Translations under genes and position numbers: made by a program
Notes under the pieces: generated by a model
Databases searched by the model: none
The model's input: only the letters and a program-made list of their open reading frames with translations
What the model was told of the DNA's origin: nothing
Shown: positions 1 through 5,074 of the stretch, piece by piece
Layout: the number at the start of each line of letters is the position of its first letter
How positions within the stretch are numbered: position 1 is the stretch's first letter
Origin: an uncultured Allobaculum sp.
GTDB lineage: Bacteria > Bacillota_I > Bacilli_A > Erysipelotrichales > Erysipelotrichaceae
Direction of reading: 5' to 3'
Length of the DNA: 5,074 nt
Assembly (NCBI GenBank): GCA_948467695.1
Contig: CAOKFJ010000162.1
Location: 1 to 5,074 of the forward strand

Positions 1-327
1 GCCGCGGCCTCTATTCAACCCTCAGAATTACTTTTCGTAAGTTTTCTTGAGCGTCCCGGTTGGACGTTCATTTTCCGGCTGGTATTTCGACCTTGTCGAG
101 GATCGCTTTGCATCTCGTGTTGCAGGTGGGATCAGGCTTCATGGAAAAGTGTCTGGCTTTTCTTCTGGACCAGCTTAATGCCTTGCGGCTTGTGAATGAT
201 CGTCAGCAGCTTTTGATGGCCATACTGTACCATTCAAAATGTCCTGAAGTACGCAATACCGGAAAAATCGTCCTGATCGGTTCGTAAGCTGTCCCAGATG
301 GACTATCGCAATACTACGAGAATGTTT
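1..327. other. Left-edge region with no supported gene
   Basis: I see no convincing gene here. A plus-strand open frame from a TTG at 60 to 287 (75 codons) has no ribosome binding site and no recognisable motif. The minus strand, downstream of the kinase tail's stop codon, is broken by stops in the frames I read. One minus frame has a basic stretch around 25-75 vaguely like the end of a transposase, but I cannot name a family, and a decayed mobile element is only a guess. I see no clear minus-strand terminator for the kinase operon; the best hairpin there, near 289-301, has a 4-bp stem and no T-run. Confidence 0.5.
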
Positions 328-1509
328 TTATGCATTTAAATCTTTCGCTTCACCCTGAGAGGATGACGGATCAGCAGCGGTTTCGCTGCTGTTTCTTTTT
401 TCCTGCTCGCGTCGAAGCGAATCGGTTGATGCCTGAAACAGCGGATCATCCGCGAACCAGGTATCTTCCTTTCCATCGAGCGACGTGCGCATGGAAGAAA
501 GAATCGATTCATTGCTTGTGTGCACAAGCGCTTCTTTCGCCTGCTCAATCGTTACAGAAACGGAAGAAGCATCGGATGCCGGCGCATTATCGCTGCCTGC
601 CAAAGGTGCAGGCGGAACAAGAGGCCTGATGGGAAGCTCTTCGGTAATCGCTTCGTCCTCGTCATCATACTCGAACGGGATGGACGGAATCTGCGGCATG
701 CTTTCCGGCACGGCAGGAATTCTCGCCGGAACATCTGCGGCGATCTCGTCAGTTGTGCTGTTCTGCTCTTCTGGCTCATTCGAAACAGCACTGTCAGGAA
801 GAATCTCTCCTTCGCTCTGTATGGGGTCTTCAGAGGATGCGAAAGACATTCCGCTGTTTGCGAATATCGCTTCAATGTCCGCCAAATCCACCATGGAAAG
901 ATCGTCATCCACAGCCTGCAGACTGTTTGCGGGCTTTTCAGATGGCACTTCCCTGTCATTCTCAGTATCCGGCAGCTGCAGATCAGTATCGGTCTCTTTT
1001 TTCTCCATACACGGATTCGACGCGGCTGCAGGACTGTTTTCTTCTTTTGTTTCCGGTGCGGGATCAGCCGCTTCACTGGCGTTTGTATCCGGCGTATCCG
1101 TATCCGCCGCATCTGTATCTGTTGTGATGTCTTCAATCAGACTGACAGGCGGTATGATATCGGCTTTGTGCAGCAAAGCGGGTTTGTTCGCTTCAGGATC
1201 GATCGGAAAGCGCAGACGCGCTTTGAACAGATCGCCGTCCGTTTCAATTTCAAAGGTTCCGTTCTGGATTTCTATGAAACTTTTGACAATCGCAAGACCC
1301 AGTCCGCTTCCCGTTTCATGACGGCTCGAATCGCCGCGCACGAATCGTTCCATAATTTTCTCCGGATCGAAATCGAGAATCGTCGCGGACGTATTGCGAA
1401 AAGAAAGTTCGCATTCCGTTTCGCGCCGCACAAGCGTGATGAACACACGCGATCCGGGCAGCGAATATTTCATGATGTTGGAGAACAGGTTGTCGATAAC
1501 ACGGACCAT
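328..1509 (-). CDS. C-terminal fragment of a histidine kinase: ATP-binding domain plus long acidic tail
   Basis: This frame holds the ATP-binding half of the sensor kinase whose first half is 1470-3239. Residues 1-102 are a GHKL/HATPase_c domain. The N-box begins at residue 3 (RVIDNLFSNIMKYS), the ATP-lid region reads MERFVRGDSSR near 53-63, and the G2-box GSGLGLAIVKS lies at 67-77. The usual DxGxG of the G1-box is replaced by an NTSAT-type sequence near 39-43, which I recall as normal in one Bacillota kinase subfamily. Residues 103-393 form a tail rich in Asp, Glu, Ser, Thr, Pro and Ala, with Asp-Thr repeats at 129-142, a proline-rich part at 261-303 and possible short helices near 206-221 and 319-347. 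It shows no known domain and is probably disordered and cytoplasmic. The ATG at 1509 has no Shine-Dalgarno sequence and corresponds to an internal Met of the parent protein, so independent translation is doubtful. The frame ends with TAA at 328-330. Fragment identity is firm; whether it is made as a protein is uncertain. Confidence 0.8.
   Translation of the reverse strand: MVRVIDNLFSNIMKYSLPGSRVFITLVRRETECELSFRNTSATILDFDPEKIMERFVRGDSSRHETGSGLGLAIVKSFIEIQNGTFEIETDGDLFKARLRFPIDPEANKPALLHKADIIPPVSLIEDITTDTDAADTDTPDTNASEAADPAPETKEENSPAAASNPCMEKKETDTDLQLPDTENDREVPSEKPANSLQAVDDDLSMVDLADIEAIFANSGMSFASSEDPIQSEGEILPDSAVSNEPEEQNSTTDEIAADVPARIPAVPESMPQIPSIPFEYDDEDEAITEELPIRPLVPPAPLAGSDNAPASDASSVSVTIEQAKEALVHTSNESILSSMRTSLDGKEDTWFADDPLFQASTDSLRREQEKRNSSETAADPSSSQGEAKDLNA
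372..401 (+). terminator. Intrinsic-terminator-like hairpin facing the plus strand, inside the kinase tail
   Basis: A perfect 8-base-pair stem (CAGCAGCG / CGCTGCTG at 372-379 and 384-391) encloses a GTTT loop. It is followed on the plus strand by TTT, a C and six T's (392-401). That is the classic Rho-independent layout for RNA made rightward. On the minus strand the same bases encode part of the kinase tail (NSSETAAD), and no T-run follows the stem. It could stop transcription entering from the left against the kinase operon. Chance formation from repetitive Ser/Ala codons is the alternative. Confidence 0.5.
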
Positions 1510-3239
1510 CTTGACAGGATGGTTTCAAGATGACGGTCTTTGAGGGAATCTTCCCACTCGACTTCCACCTGTTCGACAAGTTCGCAAAGATCGATGCGAA
1601 CTGGCTCCAGAACAATATCGCCGCTTGTCGCTTTGGTGATGTCGAGAAGGTCTTCAATCAGCGCAGTGAGGCGTCTGGAATAGTTTTGCAGATGCTTGGC
1701 GTAATGCTGAATGTCATCCATGTTAGTGGTCATGGAAATCAGTTCGGAGTAGCTCTGAATGCCCGCTACGGGAGTTTTTAAATCATGAGACACGTTGGAA
1801 ATCAGCTGTGTTTTGGACACCTGACTGGACAGTCCGTCCTTCAGGGCGCTTTCATAGCTGTCCGATACATGAAGCAGCTCGTCATAGAGCGGCTGATACA
1901 GTCCGACATGATCTTCAACGACACTGGAGAAGTTGCCCTCCGCAAGCTGTTTGGACGCTGTATACACCTTCTGGAAATCTTTGGCCATTTCTTTGCCAAG
2001 CGCCACGATCATGATCACACTGCCAATAACGCAGACGACAAACGCCGCGAACAGTCCGTAAATGCCGAACATCATTGCGCCGATCAAAAGCGCAATCGCC
2101 ATAACGGCGCACGCTCCCGCCGCGACAAGCGCCACGCGCACTTCCGGCGTGCTGCGGTTGTAGGGCGAAAAGCTGTCAAGAACCCATTGTTTCGTGTGCG
2201 TAATCGCCCAGTACGTGAACGTATCGTCCTGAATGAACTGCGCGCCCTTTTTAAAGATGCGCTTGAGATAGAGCGCGGTCATGGAAATAATGCTGAAAAA
2301 CAGAATCCAGACCAAGAACACGCTCGCTCCGGCTGCCAGTTTGGACTGCAGCGGCGTCATCGCAAACGAAGCGTACAGAAGCTGCAGGTTTCCGCAGGCG
2401 TTTTCAATCGAGATACGCGAGGTGGCGCTGCCGATAAACGTGAACATAAGACCAAGAAGCACAATCACCAGTCCGGCTTTCATGCGGCACATGCGCACAA
2501 ACGGCTTGAATTTCTCTTCCGCCGCGTACGGATACAGAAAAAGCACGAGGGCAAGAAACAGGGTGCCGTAGCGCATGCAGAAATCGATCGCGTTTTCGTT
2601 GACGTGCGATGCGATCTGCGCGATCATGCCGCCGTTTGGCGAGATGGTTTTGGGTACATAGAAACGAATCGAAAAACCGTCGGGAAGACCAAGCGAAGCG
2701 AAGTATTCGCTTCCGTATGTGTTGCGTCTTTCTTCGGGAACAAGCGAGGGATTGACAAGAATGGAATGCTTTCGCGCAAACGAGTAGTTTGGCTGAATCG
2801 CGCCGGAATACGTAATACCGCCCTCTGTCGAGCGGATTGTGTAGTCAAGCGCGCCCTCATTCTGGTGGTAGGCGTCTTTCCAGTTGTGCCGGTACTCCTT
2901 GTCTTTGTATCGAGCGATCCACGCGAGATTCGAGTCGCGTGAAAGACTGTCGGCAGAGCTTCGAATCGTATTGCCGAGGTTTTCTTCAACAAACTGGCGC
3001 ACCTGTCCATCCGGATCGCCGTCAATGGTCAGCCATTCGCATCCGGGAACAATTGAACGGGCGCGGACAATTGCGAGGTTTTCAAGATCTCCGCCCAGTT
3101 TGTTGGTGAAGTTCTGCATCACGTCGTTTCCCTGAATCATGACCGTCGAGGTCAGCCGCAGAGAAAAGGCGGACAGAACGATGATTAAAAGGACAAGCAG
3201 TACACTGAAAAAACGCGTTCTATGCCTGATCACTTTCAC
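1470..3239 (-). CDS. Sensor histidine kinase, N-terminal fragment (frameshifted; lacks ATPase domain)
   Basis: This is the membrane sensor and phospho-acceptor part of the two-component kinase paired with the regulator at 3240-3956. Six hydrophobic segments lie near residues 9-28, 223-240, 254-271, 302-324, 368-390 and 392-414. The positive-inside pattern puts a roughly 190-residue loop (29-222) outside the cell, which is the likely sensor. A HAMP-like linker follows at 415-470. The dimerisation/phospho-acceptor domain has the H-box SNVSHDLKTP with His485. After about residue 576 the reading frame leaves the family sequence and stops at 1470-1472; the expected N-box continues in another frame (328-1509). 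The start is GTG at 3239, directly after the regulator's TAA. An AAGGAG at 3249-3254, inside the regulator's last codons, lies 9 bases upstream, so translation is probably coupled. Without its ATPase domain this product could not phosphorylate itself in cis. Role inferred from family; the ligand is unknown. Confidence 0.9.
   Translation of the reverse strand: MKVIRHRTRFFSVLLVLLIIVLSAFSLRLTSTVMIQGNDVMQNFTNKLGGDLENLAIVRARSIVPGCEWLTIDGDPDGQVRQFVEENLGNTIRSSADSLSRDSNLAWIARYKDKEYRHNWKDAYHQNEGALDYTIRSTEGGITYSGAIQPNYSFARKHSILVNPSLVPEERRNTYGSEYFASLGLPDGFSIRFYVPKTISPNGGMIAQIASHVNENAIDFCMRYGTLFLALVLFLYPYAAEEKFKPFVRMCRMKAGLVIVLLGLMFTFIGSATSRISIENACGNLQLLYASFAMTPLQSKLAAGASVFLVWILFFSIISMTALYLKRIFKKGAQFIQDDTFTYWAITHTKQWVLDSFSPYNRSTPEVRVALVAAGACAVMAIALLIGAMMFGIYGLFAAFVVCVIGSVIMIVALGKEMAKDFQKVYTASKQLAEGNFSSVVEDHVGLYQPLYDELLHVSDSYESALKDGLSSQVSKTQLISNVSHDLKTPVAGIQSYSELISMTTNMDDIQHYAKHLQNYSRRLTALIEDLLDITKATSGDIVLEPVRIDLCELVEQVEVEWEDSLKDRHLETILSRWSVLSTTCSPTS
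1490..1530 (-). other. Frameshift/deletion junction inside the histidine kinase
   Basis: The upstream frame reads DRHLETILS and then goes out of register. The frame that begins at the ATG at 1509 reads MVRVIDNLFSN, the kinase N-box. The two frames differ by one base and overlap by 40 bases. In related kinases about 13-14 residues (a proline-containing strand and an 'ADGRH'-like segment) separate these two motifs, and here they are absent. A pure one-base error would not account for that loss, so a deletion of 3n+1 bases (about 40) fits best. No slippery heptamer is visible, which argues against programmed frameshifting. The missing-residue estimate comes from memory of the family, not from an alignment. 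Confidence 0.7.
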
Positions 3240-3956
3240 TTAGCGTTTCTCCTTGCGCATTTTGTAGCCAAGTCCCCAGACAACCTGAATGTACTGCGGA
3301 TTTTTCGGATCTTCCTCGATCTTTTCGCGCAGTTTGCGGATGTGCACCGTGATGGTTTCCGTGGAGATCGCGTCTTCTTTCCAGACAAGCTCGTAGATTT
3401 CGCTTGCGGCGAATACGCGCTCGGGATTGCGCATGAGCAGTTCGAGAATCTGAAATTCCTTCGGTGTCAGATGGACAGGATTTCCGCAGACGAAGACTTC
3501 CTTGGTGATGGGATTGAGCTGCAGATCGCGGTTGACCAGACAGGCGTCATCGGGAACATCGCGCGCGTTTTTGACTTCGAGATAGTTTTCATAGCGCCGC
3601 AAAGCCGCTTTAACGCGGGCAAGCAGTTCCATCGAGGAGAACGGCTTGGTCAGGTAGTCGTCGGCGCCGATGGTCAGACCGTTGATCTTGTCGATTTCTT
3701 CCGAGCGCGCCGAGAGGATAATGATCGGAAAATCGTGTGTCTTGCGCACTTCGCTGATCATGGACAAACCATCCATAACCGGCATCATCAGATCGACAAT
3801 CGCCAGATGCAGCGAATCGTCCGCCTTTGCGATCTTGTCCAGACCATCCTGTCCGTTCGATGCGTAGATCACGTCATATCCCTGTGTGTGCAGGTAGATT
3901 CCAATCGCATCGCGAAGTCCCTTTTCATCTTCAACAACCAGAATTGTGTGTTTCAT
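3240..3956 (-). CDS. OmpR/PhoB-family response regulator (VanR-like)
   Basis: This is an intact two-component DNA-binding response regulator of 238 residues, a normal length for the family. The receiver domain (about 1-120) has the acidic pocket Glu9-Asp10, the phospho-acceptor Asp55 in AIVDLMMPVMDG, Ser82 at the Thr/Ser switch position (IILSAR) and Lys104 in YLTKPF. The C-terminal winged-helix DNA-binding domain (about 137-235) has the typical HLTPKEFQILELL start, the recognition-helix region TETITVHIRKLREKI, and the closing VWGLGYKM of the wing hairpin. The start is ATG at 3956, with AAGGGAG about 7 bases upstream. The partner kinase begins at the base after its stop codon. By family knowledge it binds promoter DNA when Asp55 is phosphorylated; its targets are not visible here, though the inverted repeats just upstream could be self-regulatory sites. 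Because the partner kinase is broken, its phosphorylation may depend on another donor. The family is certain; gene-level identity is not. Confidence 0.96.
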   Translation of the reverse strand: MKHTILVVEDEKGLRDAIGIYLHTQGYDVIYASNGQDGLDKIAKADDSLHLAIVDLMMPVMDGLSMISEVRKTHDFPIIILSARSEEIDKINGLTIGADDYLTKPFSSMELLARVKAALRRYENYLEVKNARDVPDDACLVNRDLQLNPITKEVFVCGNPVHLTPKEFQILELLMRNPERVFAASEIYELVWKEDAISTETITVHIRKLREKIEEDPKNPQYIQVVWGLGYKMRKEKR

Positions 3957-3994
3957 CTTCTTACTCCCTTTTCTTCTCTTTCGTTTTTCATGTA

Positions 3995-4023
3995 TTTAAA
4001 TCACAGTATTTCAAATCGGTCAG
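3995..4023 (-). promoter_or_regulatory. Candidate promoter for the regulator-kinase operon
   Basis: Reading leftward, a -35-like CTGACC (4018-4023) is followed by a 17-base spacer and a -10-like TTTAAA (3995-4000). The -10 is preceded by TGA, giving the extended -10 TGn motif. Each hexamer matches consensus at four of six positions. It would give a leader of roughly 30 bases ahead of the ATG at 3956. A short inverted repeat (CGGT/ACCG, 4017-4030) overlaps the -35. This is a pattern match only. Confidence 0.4.
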
Positions 4024-4030
4024 AAAACCG

Positions 4031-4046
4031 TATGGATTGGTCCATA
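4031..4046. repeat. Inverted repeat TATGGA-TTGG-TCCATA upstream of the regulator
   Basis: This is a perfect 6-base inverted repeat with a 4-base centre, placed just upstream of the candidate -35 of the regulator operon. It could be a protein-binding site or an RNA hairpin after the upstream gene. OmpR-family proteins more often bind direct repeats, so autoregulation through this site is only a possibility. Confidence 0.45.
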
Positions 4047-4053
4047 AAACATC

Positions 4054-4070
4054 CGCATATACGATATGCG
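4054..4070 (-). terminator. Inverted repeat after the membrane protein gene; weak terminator candidate
   Basis: CGCATATACGATATGCG contains a perfect 7-base stem with a 3-base loop, starting 18 bases past the stop codon of the membrane protein gene. Reading leftward it is followed by GATGTTTTAT, so the T-run is short and the stem is AT-rich. It may be a weak terminator or, with the neighbouring repeat at 4031-4046, part of a regulatory site. The placement after a stop codon is the main support. Confidence 0.35.
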
Positions 4071-4088
4071 CTCGTACAGGCATTGCGC

Positions 4089-4778
4089 TTACTTGCCGGC
4101 TGTCTTGCAGGCATGCGCGCTGCTGTTTGCCTGGTGGTTCGAGACCATCTGCTGCGCCTGTTTGCGAAGCGCCATGCGTCTTGCTCTTTCAAGCATCAGT
4201 GTCTGCAGCGACTTGTCGCTGTACGCCTGCTCTCTTGTATTGTGAGCGATACGACGGTTTTGCGGGCTGGTGCGAATCGGCGTAAGCGTTCCGCTCATAT
4301 AGCGCTGAACCATGACGATCAGGCCCACGACAAGCACGATATACAGCAGCTGTCTGGAGGGCACGGCGAGCAGTCCGATCATCACGAGCACAAAATAGAG
4401 CGCCCAGCGCGCCGCGCATGGCTCCCATTGTGTGCGTATAAGCCAGAACCATGCCGGATATGCGGCAAGCATGACCATCGTGCAGGCGCATAAAACGGTG
4501 GTAAAGCTGGAAAAATCAAAAATCGAAACCGAAGCCAGCTGTCCGGCCGCCAGACAGGCAAGCGAGCAGAGCGCGGGTTTCATTTTATATCTGGCGCACA
4601 TGACCAGGAATCCGAGTGTGATTCCTGTCAGTATGCCAAATGGAATTTTGGAACCGTGAGCGGGTGAGCCTATTGAAATCAGAACATAGCTGGCGATTCC
4701 CATGCCTGTCCAGAAAAGCAGATACACCCAGGGGGCGATTTTTCTGCGGCGTTTCTTGTTGCTGACTTTTCGAGTCAA
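4089..4778 (-). CDS. Uncharacterised six-helix membrane protein with basic C-terminal tail
   Basis: I do not recognise a family. The protein has about 229 residues, with a strongly basic N-terminus (RKVSNKKRRRK) followed by six hydrophobic segments near 17-35, 46-62, 70-86, 91-114, 124-139 and 143-160. A hydrophilic, mostly basic tail of about 65 residues follows, with a helical stretch rich in Arg, Lys and Gln near 185-212. The positive-inside rule puts both ends in the cytoplasm. No catalytic or transport motif is visible. I chose TTG at 4778 as start because a near-complete Shine-Dalgarno (AACGAGGTGATC, one mismatch to the full anti-16S complement) ends four bases upstream. The in-frame GTG at 4787 lies inside that Shine-Dalgarno and has none of its own. 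The gene stops with TAA at 4089-4091. It is 132 bases upstream of the regulator on the same strand, but intervening hairpins and a candidate promoter suggest separate transcription. The gene is likely real; its function is unknown. Confidence 0.75.
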   Translation of the reverse strand: MTRKVSNKKRRRKIAPWVYLLFWTGMGIASYVLISIGSPAHGSKIPFGILTGITLGFLVMCARYKMKPALCSLACLAAGQLASVSIFDFSSFTTVLCACTMVMLAAYPAWFWLIRTQWEPCAARWALYFVLVMIGLLAVPSRQLLYIVLVVGLIVMVQRYMSGTLTPIRTSPQNRRIAHNTREQAYSDKSLQTLMLERARRMALRKQAQQMVSNHQANSSAHACKTAGK

Positions 4779-4781
4779 TGC

Positions 4782-4793
4782 GATCACCTCGTT
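4782..4793 (-). promoter_or_regulatory. Strong Shine-Dalgarno that decides a TTG start
   Basis: On the minus strand AACGAGGTGATC matches the complement of the 16S rRNA 3' end at 11 of 12 bases. From the GAGG core to the TTG at 4778 there are 8 bases, an ideal spacing. This supports TTG over the upstream in-frame GTG, which is itself part of the ribosome binding site. Confidence 0.75.
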
Positions 4794-5070
4794 TTCAGTT
4801 TACCTGCACAACCGAAAAATAATGCTTTCATTTCCTGATGAATTTCGAAAGATTTAAGCATTTTTAACCGTGCAGGGGATTTTCACTCCCCTATTGTGCA
4901 AGATTTCGCAAATTATTTCATTTCACGCGATTGACTTAACTTGCATTACGCTTTGCATGCGGGACGATTTTTTGCCAGACATGCCTCAATGCGCAGAAAA
5001 ACAAAACGTGTCCAGGGAGATTGATAAGTTCCCTTTTAGTAGACACTCCAAATATCCAAAGGAGTTCTCA
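4794..5070. other. Divergent intergenic region with repeats and a hairpin
   Basis: This region separates the leftward membrane protein gene from a likely rightward start at 5071. It holds a strong hairpin (AGGGGA/TCCCCT, 4874-4879 and 4887-4892, 7-base loop) with no T-run on either side, so it is not a terminator. Sequences containing GTGCA or its complement occur at 4803-4809, 4870-4876 and 4895-4900, and the first two form a 7-base inverted pair (CCTGCAC/GTGCAGG). A weak plus-strand promoter candidate is TTGACT at 4931-4936 with TTGCAT at 4953-4958 (16-base spacer, poor -10). A small hairpin (AGGGA/TCCCT) followed by T's lies near 5014-5035. I found no convincing minus-strand promoter. Confidence 0.5.
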
Positions 5071-5074
5071 TTGA
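5058..5074 (+). promoter_or_regulatory. Ribosome binding site and probable TTG start of a plus-strand gene running off the window
   Basis: AAAGGAG at 5058-5064 is followed by six bases and then TTG at 5071-5073, a good spacing for a Gram-positive start. Only four bases of any coding sequence are present, so the product cannot be judged. The sequence from TGTCCA at 5009 to the TTG is about 60 bases. That, and the TGT-type beginning, resembles the left end of IS3-family elements before their first orf, but the terminal repeat cannot be verified here. Confidence 0.45.

Noticed and set aside
60..287. Plus-strand 75-codon frame starting at TTG near the left edge
   Set aside because: There is no Shine-Dalgarno, no recognisable motif and no clear promoter. 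A decayed element is possible but cannot be supported.
1081..1130. Tandem repeat or CRISPR-like array in the Asp-Thr coding stretch
   Set aside because: The GTATCCG-type units are short, degenerate and in frame, encoding a low-complexity protein run; there are no spacers.
1470..1520. Programmed ribosomal frameshifting joining the two kinase halves
   Set aside because: There is no slippery heptamer and no obvious stimulatory hairpin at the junction, and the join also seems to lack residues, which frameshifting cannot restore.
520..1533. Long plus-strand open frame (337 codons) opposite the kinase
   Set aside because: It lies antisense to a frame with clear ATPase-domain motifs, is rich in Arg, Cys, Phe and Ile with no domain, and lacks a ribosome binding site. 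It is a shadow of the acidic-tail codons.
1785..2942. Plus-strand open frame (385 codons) opposite the kinase sensor region
   Set aside because: It is antisense to a well-formed membrane kinase, has an Arg/His-rich composition typical of reversed codons, and shows no motif.
3222..4493. Plus-strand open frame (423 codons) across the regulator and membrane gene
   Set aside because: It covers two unrelated genes and the intergenic repeats on the other strand, and has no recognisable domain.
4874..4892. Hairpin AGGGGA/TCCCCT as an intrinsic terminator
   Set aside because: No T-run follows on either strand, and it lies upstream of both flanking genes.

Overview
The window looks like chromosomal DNA of a low- to mid-GC Gram-positive bacterium (Bacillota). 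An Erysipelotrichia- or Clostridia-like origin is my guess from protein style. It rests on strong purine-rich ribosome binding sites (one close to the full anti-16S match), GTG and TTG starts behind good Shine-Dalgarno sequences, and a VanR/PhoB-like regulator paired with a large multi-pass histidine kinase. No marker gene fixes the species.

All supported complete genes are on the minus strand, so the gene order runs right to left. At 4089-4778 lies an unrecognised six-helix membrane protein with a basic cytoplasmic tail. A 132-base gap follows, holding three hairpin-type inverted repeats and a candidate promoter. Then comes an intact OmpR/PhoB-family response regulator (3240-3956), followed with no gap by its sensor histidine kinase. 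The kinase starts on GTG at 3239, directly after the regulator's stop codon.

The kinase reading frame is broken near 1510. The N-terminal part (1470-3239) has the sensor, six membrane helices, a HAMP-like linker and the H-box. It runs out of frame just before the ATP-binding domain. The C-terminal part (328-1509) continues in another frame with the N-box and G2-box, then an acidic, Pro/Ser/Thr-rich tail of about 290 residues. The join also lacks roughly 13-14 residues that relatives have there, so a small internal deletion of 3n+1 bases (about 40) is the best explanation. The two-component system is therefore probably uncoupled in this strain, unless the break is an assembly error.

The left 327 bases hold no supported gene. 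The right 296 bases (4779-5074) form a divergent intergenic region. It ends in a good ribosome binding site and a TTG codon at 5071, probably the start of a plus-strand gene and possibly the first orf of an IS3-type element. A terminator-like hairpin facing the plus strand (372-401) lies inside the coding sequence of the kinase tail.

I do not see a clearly new biological system. The items most worth a second look are the broken kinase, its unusual acidic tail, the antisense terminator inside that tail, and the cluster of inverted repeats upstream of the regulator.
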